Below, one piece after another: positions 1 to 8,480 of a stretch of 64,000 nucleotides of DNA. This stretch comes from AC-38 sp033856025 (lineage in GTDB: Bacteria; Actinomycetota; Thermoleophilia; Solirubrobacterales; Solirubrobacteraceae): the NCBI GenBank assembly GCA_033856025.1, contig JAWVFQ010000030.1, positions 4,638 to 68,637 of the forward strand, written 5' to 3'. Under the pieces are notes generated by a model. It did no database searches. It had not been told where the DNA came from and saw nothing but the letters and a program-made list of their open reading frames with translations. The stretch's first letter is position 1; every line of letters begins with the position of its first letter. The position numbers and the translations under genes were made by a program.

Positions 1-26
1 GGCGGCGGGGACGGCCACGGTGGGCG

Positions 27-986
27 TCAGTCGTCCGGGAGCGCGCGGACGTAGCGGCGCAGCGCCTGGCCGTAAGAGGAGCGCACCAGCAGCGGCGGCA
101 GGTCCTCGCGGCGCGCCAGCCGCTGGTGCAGCTCGCGCAGCCGGGGCGCGGGCACGGACGGGATCAGGTGGTGCTCCGCGTGGTAGTTCATGGCGTAGGG
201 CGCCACGAACGCGCGCTCCAGCCAGTTGCTGCGGATCGTGATCAGGCGGTTGGCGTGCCGGGGCGCCTCGTCGTCGGTGATCGCGTGCTCGACGAAGCTG
301 CGCACCAGGTGCCCGAGGACCGTGGCCGTGACCAGCGGCGCCAGCCACAGCACCGGATAGGCCCACCAGCCGAAGGCCAGCGTCAGCCCGCCCAGCAGGG
401 CGAGCTGGACGGCGACGAGGGACGCGAGGTCTTGAAGACGGTCGGCCGGCGCCGAGCCCGCCTTCGGCGGCGGCCCCATGAGCACCATGCCGGCGTAGCC
501 GCCGAGCATCCCGCCGAGGAAATGCCGCGCCACCCCCCGCCGGGTGCGCGTACGAGGGCCGGCGTGCAGGTCGTGGTCGGGGTCCTCGTCGGTGGCCAGC
601 AGCCGGTGGTGGCTGAGGTGCCGCGCCCGGGCGGCCGCGAACGGGGAGCCCACCGGGGCCGCGCACAGCCAGCGCCCGACCAGGTCGTTCCAGCGCCGGC
701 CCGGAAGCAGCTTGCCGTGGTTGCCCTCGTGCTCGAGGTTGAGCAGCGCCTGGTGGCGCGAGGACACGACGACGAAGGCCAGCACGAACGTGTACCAGGC
801 GGGATGGACCCACACGACGGCGATCGCGCCGAGCGCCACGACCCAGGTCAGGGCAAGGTAGCCGAGGTTGTAGGCGACGATCCGCGGCGAGAGCGCGAGC
901 ATGTCGAGCGCGTCGCCCGCCAGGCCGCGCACCTGGCCGGGCGCGGCGGGTGCGGAGACGTCGTCCAGTCGCTTCTCCACGAGCAC
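27..986 (-). CDS. fatty acid desaturase family membrane protein
   Basis: A 319-residue membrane desaturase. The three histidine boxes that bind the di-iron centre are visible: HEGNH at about residues 86-90, HLSHH at about 123-127 and HAEHH near residue 270. Hydrophobic segments lie at about 40-75 and 180-225. These boxes are typical of acyl-lipid desaturases and carotenoid ketolase/hydroxylase relatives, so the substrate cannot be fixed. Translation starts at a GTG, and a TACCTT box lies 7 nt upstream of it, which suggests a leaderless transcript. The gene is divergent from the acyl-CoA dehydrogenase, with 38 bp between the two starts. Confidence 0.88.
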   Translation of the reverse strand: MLVEKRLDDVSAPAAPGQVRGLAGDALDMLALSPRIVAYNLGYLALTWVVALGAIAVVWVHPAWYTFVLAFVVVSSRHQALLNLEHEGNHGKLLPGRRWNDLVGRWLCAAPVGSPFAAARARHLSHHRLLATDEDPDHDLHAGPRTRTRRGVARHFLGGMLGGYAGMVLMGPPPKAGSAPADRLQDLASLVAVQLALLGGLTLAFGWWAYPVLWLAPLVTATVLGHLVRSFVEHAITDDEAPRHANRLITIRSNWLERAFVAPYAMNYHAEHHLIPSVPAPRLRELHQRLARREDLPPLLVRSSYGQALRRYVRALPDD

Positions 987-1024
987 CCGCCGAAAGGTAG
1001 CGCTTCCGGATACCGTGCCGGGCC
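987..1024. promoter_or_regulatory. divergent leaderless promoter pair (desaturase / acyl-CoA dehydrogenase)
   Basis: The 38-bp gap holds a TANNNT -10-like box for each direction. TACCTT (994-999, minus) ends 7 nt before the desaturase GTG, and TACCGT (1011-1016, plus) ends 8 nt before the dehydrogenase ATG. No Shine-Dalgarno sequence fits in that space, so both messages probably begin at or next to the start codon. Confidence 0.5.
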
Positions 1025-2185
1025 ATGGACTTCGACCTCACCGACGAGCAGCGCCTGATCCGCGAGACCGCCCGGGACTTCACCGACAAGGAGATCGTCC
1101 CGCGGGCCCGCGAGAACGACCGCAACCACCACTTCGACACCGACCTGGTCAAGCGCATCGCCGGCCAGGGCTATCTCGGCGCGATCATCCCGCAGGAGTA
1201 CGGCGGCGCCGGGCTGGACTACCTGACCTACGGGCTGATCGTCGAGCAGGTCGGGCGCGGGGACTCCGCCATGCGCACCGTCGTCTCGGTCCAGACGTCG
1301 CTGGTCTGCTCCTCCATCCTGCGCTGGGGCACCGAGGAGCAGAAGCAGCTCTACCTGCCCAAGCTCTGCTCCGGCGAGTGGCTGGGCTGCTTCGGGCTCA
1401 CCGAGCCCGACACGGGCTCGGACGCCGCCAACCAGAAGACGCGCGCCAAGAAGACCGACTCCGGCTGGGTCCTCAACGGATCGAAGATGTGGATCTCGAT
1501 GGGTAACCACGCCAAGGTGGCGATGGTGTTCGCCCAGACCGACCCCGAGCTCAAGCACAAGGGCGTGGCCTGCTTCCTCGTGGACACCGACCAGCCCGGG
1601 TACCAGCCGTCGGTCATCGAGGGCAAGATGGGACTGCACGGCTCGGACACCGCGGCCATCTCGCTGGACGACGTCGAGGTGTCCGACGACCAGATGCTCG
1701 GCGAGGTGGGCGACGGGTTCAAGATCGCCATGAGCGCGCTGGACTCCGGGCGCTACTCCGTGGCCGCCGGCTGCGTGGGGATCTGCCAGGGCTGCGTGGA
1801 CGAGTCGGTGCGCTACAGCACCGAGCGCCGGCAGTTCGACCGGCCGATCGCCTCCTTCCAACTCGTCCAGGCGATGATCGCCGACATGGTCGTGGACACC
1901 GAGGCGTCGCGGATGCTGGTGTGGCGCGCGGGCTTCCTCAAGGACGCGGGCCGGCCCAACACCACCGAGACGTCGATCGCCAAGCTCTACGCCACCGAGG
2001 CGGCGGTGAAGTGCGCCAACACCGCCATCCAGGTGCACGGTGGCGCGGGCTACGTCGACGACCACCCGGTCGAGCGCTACTTCCGCGACGTCCGCGTCAC
2101 CACGCTGTACGAGGGCACGTCGCAGATTCAGAAGCTGATCATCGGGCGCGCCGCGACCGGCATCAACGCGCTTGTCCCCTCCTGA
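1025..2185 (+). CDS. acyl-CoA dehydrogenase
   Basis: A full-length (386 aa) FAD-dependent acyl-CoA dehydrogenase that introduces the alpha-beta double bond into acyl-CoA and passes electrons to ETF. Visible landmarks are the FGLTEPDTGSD substrate/FAD segment near residue 133, the WISMGN flavin segment, the RRQFDRPIA segment, the QVHGGAGY segment and the C-terminal YEGTSQIQ, whose Glu is the expected catalytic base. Short-chain or glutaryl-type specificity is possible but cannot be decided. It overlaps the next gene, a 3-hydroxyacyl-CoA dehydrogenase, by 14 bp, so the two steps of beta-oxidation-like chemistry are co-transcribed. Confidence 0.93.
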   Translation: MDFDLTDEQRLIRETARDFTDKEIVPRARENDRNHHFDTDLVKRIAGQGYLGAIIPQEYGGAGLDYLTYGLIVEQVGRGDSAMRTVVSVQTSLVCSSILRWGTEEQKQLYLPKLCSGEWLGCFGLTEPDTGSDAANQKTRAKKTDSGWVLNGSKMWISMGNHAKVAMVFAQTDPELKHKGVACFLVDTDQPGYQPSVIEGKMGLHGSDTAAISLDDVEVSDDQMLGEVGDGFKIAMSALDSGRYSVAAGCVGICQGCVDESVRYSTERRQFDRPIASFQLVQAMIADMVVDTEASRMLVWRAGFLKDAGRPNTTETSIAKLYATEAAVKCANTAIQVHGGAGYVDDHPVERYFRDVRVTTLYEGTSQIQKLIIGRAATGINALVPS

Positions 2186-3752
2186 CCCGATCGGGGTCGT
2201 CGGCGCCGGGACCATGGGCGCCGGGATCGCGCAGCTGGCCTGCCAGGCCGGGGCGCGGACGCTGCTGTGGGACCCCGAGCCCGCTGCCCTCGCCGCCGGC
2301 GTGGAGAAGGTCCGGGCCGGGCTGGAGAAGGCGGCGTCGAGGGGGTCGGTCCCGGACGCGGCTGAAGCGTTTCGCCGGTTGGAGGCGGTCGAACGCTTCA
2401 GTGACCTCGCGCCGTGCGAGCTGGTGATCGAGGCGGCGCCGGAGGTGCCGGAGGTCAAGGCCGCGCTGTTCGAGGAGCTGTCGGGGATCGTGTCGGACGA
2501 GTGCGTGCTCGCGACGAACACCTCGTCGCTGCCCGTGACGGGGGTGGCGGCCTCGGCCACCCGCCCCGAGCGCGTGGTGGGGATGCACTTCTTCAACCCC
2601 GCGCCGGTGATGAAGCTCGTGGAGGTCATCGCGGGCGAGCTGACGGGCGAGCGGGCGGTGGAGGTCGCGCGCGCGGCGGGCGAGGCGATGGGCAAGCGGG
2701 TCATCCTGGCCGCGGACGGTCCCGGGTTCCTGGTCAACCGCTGCGGGCGCCCCTTCGGGCTGGAGGCGCTGCGCCTGGTCCAGGAGCGCCTGGCCACGTT
2801 CGAGCAGGTCGACCGCGTCTGCCGGATGGCCGGGGGGTTTCGCATGGGCCCGTTCGAGCTCATGGACCTGGTCGGGGTGGACACCGGCTTCGACGTCCAG
2901 CGCTCCTTCTACGAGCTCTCCTTCGGCGAGCCGCGCTGGCGGCCCTCGCCGATCAGCGCGCGGATGGTCGCCGCCGGGCGCCACGGCCGCAAGACGGGCG
3001 CCGGCTACTACGACTATCCGCCGGGGCGTCCCGCCGACCCCGAGCCGCCGGCGCCCGGCGGCGGCGACGGCCTCGTCGTCGTGGCGGGCGAGCTGGCGGT
3101 GGCCGAGGAGCTGCGCGCCGGCGCGGCGGCGGCCGGCTGGGAGGTGGCGCGGGGCTCCCTGGAGGACGTGCCCTGGCTGATTCTCGACTGCACCGGCGAC
3201 GGCGGCCCGCCCGAGGAGGACGACTACGACGACGAGCCGCTCCAGGGAGGTCCGCGCGCCGTGCTGTGCGCCGGGGGCTCGCTGGCCGCGCTGGACCCCG
3301 CCGGGACGGCCGCGGGCTTCCACGCGCTCCCGCCGTTCGACGCCGCGCGGCTGGTCGAGCTGACGCGCACGCCGACGACCTCCGACGAGGCGGCGCGGCG
3401 CACCGAGCGCTTCTTCTCGACCCTGGGCAAGCAGCCGGAATGGGTCGGCGACGCGCCCGGACTGGTGCTGGGACGAATCGTCTGCCAGCTGGTCAACGAG
3501 GCCGCGTTCGCCCTGCGCGAGGGCGCCGGGACCGCGGAGGACGTCGACGCCGGGATGCTCCTCGGCCTCAACCACCCCCACGGCCCGCTGCACTGGGGGG
3601 ACGCGATCGGGCTCGACCACGTCCTCGCGGTCCTCGACGGCCTCTGGGAGGAGTACCGCGAGGAGCGCTACCGCGCCTGTCCGGACCTCCGCGCCCGTGT
3701 CTGGGACGGACGCCTCGGCCTACAGACAGGCGCGGGCTTCTTCGACGGCTAG
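2172..3752 (+). CDS. 3-hydroxyacyl-CoA dehydrogenase (PaaH/FadB type, two C-terminal domains)
   Basis: A 526-residue NAD-dependent dehydrogenase for (S)-3-hydroxyacyl-CoA. The N-terminal Rossmann motif GAGTMG is followed by the conserved ATNTSSLPV and HFFNPAPVMKLVE segments. Two 3HCDH C-terminal domains follow, at about residues 185-285 and 415-520, the arrangement of PaaH-like enzymes of about 500 residues. A less conserved linker lies between them. The start is a TTG inside the end of the acyl-CoA dehydrogenase, needed to include the first beta strand (IGVVGAG). Its stop overlaps the convergent secreted-protein gene by 4 bp. Confidence 0.9.
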   Translation: MSPPDPIGVVGAGTMGAGIAQLACQAGARTLLWDPEPAALAAGVEKVRAGLEKAASRGSVPDAAEAFRRLEAVERFSDLAPCELVIEAAPEVPEVKAALFEELSGIVSDECVLATNTSSLPVTGVAASATRPERVVGMHFFNPAPVMKLVEVIAGELTGERAVEVARAAGEAMGKRVILAADGPGFLVNRCGRPFGLEALRLVQERLATFEQVDRVCRMAGGFRMGPFELMDLVGVDTGFDVQRSFYELSFGEPRWRPSPISARMVAAGRHGRKTGAGYYDYPPGRPADPEPPAPGGGDGLVVVAGELAVAEELRAGAAAAGWEVARGSLEDVPWLILDCTGDGGPPEEDDYDDEPLQGGPRAVLCAGGSLAALDPAGTAAGFHALPPFDAARLVELTRTPTTSDEAARRTERFFSTLGKQPEWVGDAPGLVLGRIVCQLVNEAAFALREGAGTAEDVDAGMLLGLNHPHGPLHWGDAIGLDHVLAVLDGLWEEYREERYRACPDLRARVWDGRLGLQTGAGFFDG

Positions 3753-5143
3753 GACACCGTCACCTGGCGGACCATCGTCATCTTCTCGCCGCGCCGGCCG
3801 GTGGTCCCCACGTGCCTGTACAAGTAGACACCGGGCGGCAGCGACACGGCCGAGCGCAGGGTGACCGTGTACTTGCCACGGGACACCGGCGCGGAGCCGA
3901 CCGCCCGGCCGCCGGCCGGCGAGGCCGCCGACACGGTGACCCGGCGGACGCCGAGGGGCGTGCGCGTGCTGCAGCGCAGCGTCTTGTCGCCGGTGCGCTT
4001 GCACGAGACCTTCGGCACCGTGCAGCGCAGGATCACGAAGTGCTGCGTGATCACCACGCTCTTGCCGCTGGCCAGGGCCACCGCGGCCACCATCGTGTTC
4101 TGCTGGCGGCCGGGCTTGAGCACCGACGCCGGCACGGGCACCTGCACCCCGGGCTTGACGTTGACCGCGACGATCTTTCCGTTGACGGCGTAGCTGACCG
4201 CCGTGGCCGTCTGGCGCGTCAGCCGCACGGTGGCCTGGAACGGCGTGGCCGCGTCGCCGAACTGGCGCGTGGCCAGGACCGCCTGGCCGCCGCCCGCCAG
4301 CTTGACCTTGCGGTCGCGCACGACGGTCGGGTTGACGCAGGTCGGCGGGGGCGGCGGCGTGATCGACACCGCGCCGCCTCCGAGGATCACGGCCGCCGGC
4401 TGGCCGGCGGTGTCCTTGACGTTGCCCGAGCGGGCCAGCGCCTGGAGGCCGCCGAGGTCACCCTCGAAGTGGTTGTGCCACGGCCCCGCGTTGATGTCGT
4501 CGTTCGTCACGCCCGGGAACGCGGAGACGCCCTCCGGCGTCAGCGTGAGGTCATCGGACGAGCCGGACTCCACCGTCTTGAGGCCCGGCAGCAGCGCCGT
4601 CGCCCACTGGTAGCAGACGCCGTGGGACATGAGCCCGCCGCCGGTGCTGACGAACTGGTCGATCAGCTTGGCGTGCGTGACCAGCGAGGCCATCTCGGTG
4701 CCGCTGCAGCCGCCGCTGTCGCTGAAGTCGTTGCTGGCCTCCGAGCCGGCGAGCCAGATGATCTTCGGCCGCACGGTGCCCGCATTGAGCTTGTTGAAGA
4801 AGTCGTCGATGCCCGCGGCGCCGTCGTAGTAGGTGATGCCGAGGCCCAGGCGGCTCGCGGCGAGGCCGACGTCGGCGCCGGCGTTCCCGCTCTCCGTGGC
4901 CGCGGCAGGCGTCGAGCCCAGCGCGGCGATCGAGTTGTCGTTGGGCCGCGTGACCTTCGGGGAGATGTTCCCCAGCGCGCGCTCGGTGTAGAGCCAGCCC
5001 TTCTGCGGCACGCCGGCGCTGTCGGCCGACCCGTGGTCGGTGAGGTCGTCCCCACCCAGGATCACCGGGCCCGCCATGGCGGTCCCCGCCGTCGCCAGAG
5101 CCAGCAGGATGCCGGCCAGTAGTACTGCGATTCCACGTCCCAT
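3749..5143 (-). CDS. secreted protein of unknown function with a proline hinge
   Basis: A 464-residue exported protein. A classical signal peptide covers residues 1-24 and ends in AMA. The N-terminal half (about 25-270) has a Gly/Asp-rich alpha/beta look with ILGGDDLTDHG near its start and a GGGLMSHGVCY segment, loosely reminiscent of class I glutamine-amidotransferase-like or ThuA-like folds. A PPPPP hinge follows, then a beta-rich C-terminal half with Cys residues and basic patches, likely Ig-like. No enzyme motif is certain. A GGGAG Shine-Dalgarno lies about 7 nt before the ATG. Confidence 0.75.
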   Translation of the reverse strand: MGRGIAVLLAGILLALATAGTAMAGPVILGGDDLTDHGSADSAGVPQKGWLYTERALGNISPKVTRPNDNSIAALGSTPAAATESGNAGADVGLAASRLGLGITYYDGAAGIDDFFNKLNAGTVRPKIIWLAGSEASNDFSDSGGCSGTEMASLVTHAKLIDQFVSTGGGLMSHGVCYQWATALLPGLKTVESGSSDDLTLTPEGVSAFPGVTNDDINAGPWHNHFEGDLGGLQALARSGNVKDTAGQPAAVILGGGAVSITPPPPPTCVNPTVVRDRKVKLAGGGQAVLATRQFGDAATPFQATVRLTRQTATAVSYAVNGKIVAVNVKPGVQVPVPASVLKPGRQQNTMVAAVALASGKSVVITQHFVILRCTVPKVSCKRTGDKTLRCSTRTPLGVRRVTVSAASPAGGRAVGSAPVSRGKYTVTLRSAVSLPPGVYLYRHVGTTGRRGEKMTMVRQVTVS

Positions 5144-5178
5144 TCGCGCTCCCTGTTTCGACTCCCCGGACTGCGGAG

Positions 5179-5233
5179 CCTACAACGCCCTGTCAAGTCA
5201 TCTCACGCTTCTCGGGCCGCGTACGTTTGTAGG
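5179..5233. promoter_or_regulatory. inverted repeat CCTACAA/TTGTAGG ahead of the ECF sigma gene
   Basis: Perfect 7-bp arms CCTACAA (5179-5185) and TTGTAGG (5227-5233) are separated by 41 bp in the divergent region between the secreted protein and the sigma factor. The second arm lies just before the sigma GTG. It may be a paired operator, but the long spacing makes chance a real alternative. Confidence 0.25.
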
Positions 5234-5236
5234 GCA

Positions 5237-5710
5237 GTGACGTCGCTTCCCCCGTTCCAGGCGGTCCTCGACGAGCAAGGCGAGGACGTCTACCGCTTCC
5301 TGATCGCCCTCGCCGGGCGCCAGGAGGCCGACGACTGCTTCCAGGAGACCCTCATGTCAGCGATCCGCGCGTATCCCAAGCTGGACCCAAGCGCCAACGT
5401 GCGCGCCTGGCTGTTCACGATCGCCAGGCGCAAGGCCATCGACGCGCACCGGGCGCGCGGACGTCGCGCCGTGCCGGTGGCCGCCGTGCCGGAGGCGCCG
5501 GCCGAGTCCAACGGGGCCGGCGGCATGGACCTCGAGCTGTGGGCGCTCGTCCGCGAGCTGCCGCCCAAGCAGCGCGCCGCCGTGGGACTGCGCTTCGTGG
5601 CCGACCTGTCGCACGCCGAGGTCGGCGTGGCCCTGGACTGCTCGGAGGAGGCGGCGCGCCGCAGCCTGCACGAGGGCGTCAAGCGCCTGCGCGAGGAGTG
5701 GGCGCGATGA
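5237..5710 (+). CDS. ECF-type RNA polymerase sigma factor
   Basis: A 157-residue sigma-70 family factor with only regions 2 and 4. Region 2 (about 8-75) includes DVYRFLIALAGRQEADDCFQET and the RAWLFTIARRKAID recognition segment. Region 4 (about 100-155) includes LPPKQRAAVGLRF and the helix-turn-helix SHAEVGVALDCSEEAARR. It starts at GTG. No anti-sigma gene is adjacent; instead it overlaps an alkylguanine-DNA alkyltransferase gene by ATGA. The pairing suggests control of an alkylation or DNA-damage response, which is inference. Confidence 0.9.
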   Translation: MTSLPPFQAVLDEQGEDVYRFLIALAGRQEADDCFQETLMSAIRAYPKLDPSANVRAWLFTIARRKAIDAHRARGRRAVPVAAVPEAPAESNGAGGMDLELWALVRELPPKQRAAVGLRFVADLSHAEVGVALDCSEEAARRSLHEGVKRLREEWAR

Positions 5711-6303
5711 GCCTCGAGTCCGCCCTGTCCCGACGCGAGGACGTCTCCGCCGCGGCCGCGGCCGCGGCGCGGCGCTTCGCCGAGAGCGGCGCCGCCGACG
5801 TCACGTACGCCGTGGAGGCCTCGCCCATCGGCGAGCTGTTCGTCGCCACGACGCGCCGCGGCCTGCTGGAGATCGGCTTCCACGCCGACGAGGTGCCCGC
5901 CTACCTGGCGGGGATCGCCGCCCGCGTCTCCCCGCGCATCCTCGAGGCGCCCGGGCGCCTGGACGAGGCGCGCCGCCAGCTCGAGGACTACTTCGCGGGG
6001 CGGCGCGAGAGCTTCGACCTTCCCCTGGACTGGTCGCTGGCCCGCCAGGGCTTCGGGCGCCGGGTGCTGGACGCCGCGACACGCATCCCCTTCGGCGCCG
6101 CGCTGAGCTATCGCGAGGTCGCCGAGCGCGCGGGCAATCCGCGCGCCGTCCGGGCCGCGGGCAGCGCGCTGGGCGCGAACCCCATCCCGATCGTCGTGCC
6201 GTGTCACCGCGTCCTGCGCACGGGCGGGGCGCTGGGCGGGTACGGCGGCGGGCTGGAGCGCAAGCGCTGGCTGCTGGAGCACGAGGGCCTGATCCTCAGC
6301 TAA
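5707..6303 (+). CDS. ogt: methylated-DNA--protein-cysteine methyltransferase
   Basis: A 198-residue suicide DNA repair protein that transfers alkyl groups from O6-alkylguanine to its own cysteine. The catalytic PCHRV motif lies near residue 163, and the preceding RAAGSALGANPIPIVVPCHR block and following GGYGGGLERKRWLL block are canonical. An extra Ala-rich N-terminal helix of about 30 residues precedes the usual beta-rich ribonuclease-like domain. The ATG overlaps the sigma factor stop (ATGA), so the two are translationally coupled. The extension could contact the sigma factor, which is speculation. Confidence 0.93.
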   Translation: MSLESALSRREDVSAAAAAAARRFAESGAADVTYAVEASPIGELFVATTRRGLLEIGFHADEVPAYLAGIAARVSPRILEAPGRLDEARRQLEDYFAGRRESFDLPLDWSLARQGFGRRVLDAATRIPFGAALSYREVAERAGNPRAVRAAGSALGANPIPIVVPCHRVLRTGGALGGYGGGLERKRWLLEHEGLILS

Positions 6304-6317
6304 CGTCGGCGGCGGGG

Positions 6318-8480
6318 ATGCGTCGCCTGGTGCTCGCAATCGCGCTGGCCGCGCTGGCCGGCCTCTCGGCCGCGGTCGCGCACGCGGCCACCGACACCGA
6401 GGGCAAGACCACGGTGCAGCAGACGATCCGCGGGACGAACGGCGCCGGCTTCGACGGGCTGTCGCTCGGCCCCGGCCGGACCTACCTGGTGCGCGACCTG
6501 ACCGGCTCGCGGGCTCAGGCGGGCCGCGAGGCGCGCCGGCGCTCGCTCCTGTACTTCGGCCAGATGACGGACTTCCAGCTGGCCGACGAGGAGTCGCCGG
6601 CGCGGGTGGAGTTCCTGGACATCGGCAACACGCCGTTCACCGCGGCGTGGCGCCCGCACGAGGCGCTGATGCCGGCGGTCGTGGACTCCTCGATCCGCCA
6701 GATGAACCACTTCGCCGACGGCTCGCCGCTGTCTGGCGCCAAGATGAGCTTCGTCCTGACCACCGGCGACTCCGCCGACAACCAGCAGCGCAACGAGACC
6801 AAGTGGGTGGTCGGGCTGCTGGAGGGCGCCACCGTCAACCCGAACTCGGGCGTCAACAACCCGCCGCCGGGCTGTCCGGCCGAGGGCGCGACGCCGAAGT
6901 ACACGGGCGTCCAGGACTACGCCGACAACCCGCCCGGCAACCAGTCCTTCTACGACCCCAACGACCCGCGCGGGCCGTGGGCGACGTGGCCGAAGTACCC
7001 GGGGCTGATGGACCGCGCCGAGCAGCCGTTCCAGGCCGCCGGGCTGAAGGTCCCGTCCTACGTGGCCTTCGGCAACCACGACGGCCTGGCCCAGGGCAAC
7101 CAGAAGGCGACGGCGGGCTTCGAGGCCATCGGCACCGGGTGCGCCAAGCCGCTGGGCGGCGATCAGATCGGCGGCGGCACCGGCGCCCCCGTCATGCCGG
7201 TCCCCCCCGATCCCGATCGCGCCTACGTGAGCAAGCCCGAGTACAAGGCGCTGCACAGGACCGGCCGCCAGGCCGACGCCCACGGGTTCGCCTACGTCGA
7301 CCCGGCCGAGCTCGCCGCCTCCAACGGCGCCGCGGGCTACTACTCCTGGAGCCCGGCGCCCGGGTTCCGCTTCATCGCCATGGACACGGTGTCCGAGGGC
7401 GGCGTCGCCGGCCCGTCCGCCGACGGCAACCTCGACGACCCGCAGTTCCGCTGGATCGAACGCCAGCTCCAGCAGGCCACGGCGCGCGACGAGCTGGTCG
7501 TCCTGTTCGGCCACCACCCCGTCCGCAGCCTGACGGCCAACGTCCCCGACGAGACCCCGCCGCAGTGCACCACTCCGGGGCCCCACGATCCCAACCCGGG
7601 CTGCGACCTGGACCCGCGCGACTCCCAGCCCATCCACCTGGGCGCCGACCTGGTCAAGTTGATGGAGCGCTACCCGCACGCCATCGCCTACGTGGCCGGG
7701 CATACGCACGAGAACAAGGTGACCGCGTTCCCGCGCCCCGGCGGGAGCGGCTGGTGGGGGATCGAGACCGCGGCCGAGGCCGACTGGCCCCAGCAGGAGC
7801 GGCTGATCGAGGTCTTCGACAACCGCGACGGGACGCTGTCGATCTTCGGGACGCCGCTGGACACGCAGGCCCCGACGCAGATACCGGGCGCGGGCAGCGC
7901 CTTGGCCTTCACGACGCAGGACCTGGCCGCGCTGGCCCGGACGATGGCCTTCAACGACCCGCAGAACGGCGGCCGCACCGGCGAGGGCAAGGCCGAGGAC
8001 AACGCCGTGGAGCTGCTGCTGCGCGACCCGCGCCGCAGTCCGGGCGGCGCGGCGTGCCGGGACACGTTCGCGCCCAGCACGTTCGTGACGCGGCGCCTGA
8101 CCCGCCTGGCGCGGCGAGCGGTGCGGCTGCGCGGCACCGCGTACGACCGCGACTGCACGCCGCTCGCCCAGGCCGCGCGCGCCGGCGCGCGGCGGGTCGC
8201 GGCGACCTACGTGTCGGTGGGGCGCAAGGTGGGCGGCGGGTGTCGCTTCCTCATGGCGCGGGGCCGGCTGTCGGCCCGGCGCGACTGCCGCCGCCAGATC
8301 TTCCTGCGCGCCCGCGTGGCGGCCAACCGCCGCGGGCCGGGCTCCAACTGGACGTTCGCCCGCCGTGCGCTCCTGCCGCCCGGGCGCTACTTCGTGCTCA
8401 CGCGCTCGCGCGACCTCGTCCGGCGCCTGGAGCCGAAGCCCAGGCGCCGCGAGCTGGCCTACTTCTCGATCCGGCCGTAG
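6318..8480 (+). CDS. secreted calcineurin-like metallophosphoesterase
   Basis: A 720-residue exported phosphoesterase. The signal peptide covers residues 1-23 and ends in VAHAA. Metal-binding blocks are visible in order: MTDFQLADE, TTGDSADN, FGNHDG, LFGHHP and AGHTHENKV. The first block has Asp-Phe-Gln where most family members have Asp-x-His. The size and layout resemble the actinobacterial family known as PPA1498-like metallophosphoesterases (recalled, not searched). The C-terminal 150 residues are Arg-rich and beta-like. It ends inside the convergent MBL gene, overlapping by 22 bp. Confidence 0.87.
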   Translation: MRRLVLAIALAALAGLSAAVAHAATDTEGKTTVQQTIRGTNGAGFDGLSLGPGRTYLVRDLTGSRAQAGREARRRSLLYFGQMTDFQLADEESPARVEFLDIGNTPFTAAWRPHEALMPAVVDSSIRQMNHFADGSPLSGAKMSFVLTTGDSADNQQRNETKWVVGLLEGATVNPNSGVNNPPPGCPAEGATPKYTGVQDYADNPPGNQSFYDPNDPRGPWATWPKYPGLMDRAEQPFQAAGLKVPSYVAFGNHDGLAQGNQKATAGFEAIGTGCAKPLGGDQIGGGTGAPVMPVPPDPDRAYVSKPEYKALHRTGRQADAHGFAYVDPAELAASNGAAGYYSWSPAPGFRFIAMDTVSEGGVAGPSADGNLDDPQFRWIERQLQQATARDELVVLFGHHPVRSLTANVPDETPPQCTTPGPHDPNPGCDLDPRDSQPIHLGADLVKLMERYPHAIAYVAGHTHENKVTAFPRPGGSGWWGIETAAEADWPQQERLIEVFDNRDGTLSIFGTPLDTQAPTQIPGAGSALAFTTQDLAALARTMAFNDPQNGGRTGEGKAEDNAVELLLRDPRRSPGGAACRDTFAPSTFVTRRLTRLARRAVRLRGTAYDRDCTPLAQAARAGARRVAATYVSVGRKVGGGCRFLMARGRLSARRDCRRQIFLRARVAANRRGPGSNWTFARRALLPPGRYFVLTRSRDLVRRLEPKPRRRELAYFSIRP

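Noticed and set aside
2414..5122. Long Arg/Ala/Gly-rich open frame overlapping the hydroxyacyl-CoA dehydrogenase and the secreted protein
   Set aside because: It is a shadow frame caused by high GC; it has no domain and spans two real convergent genes.
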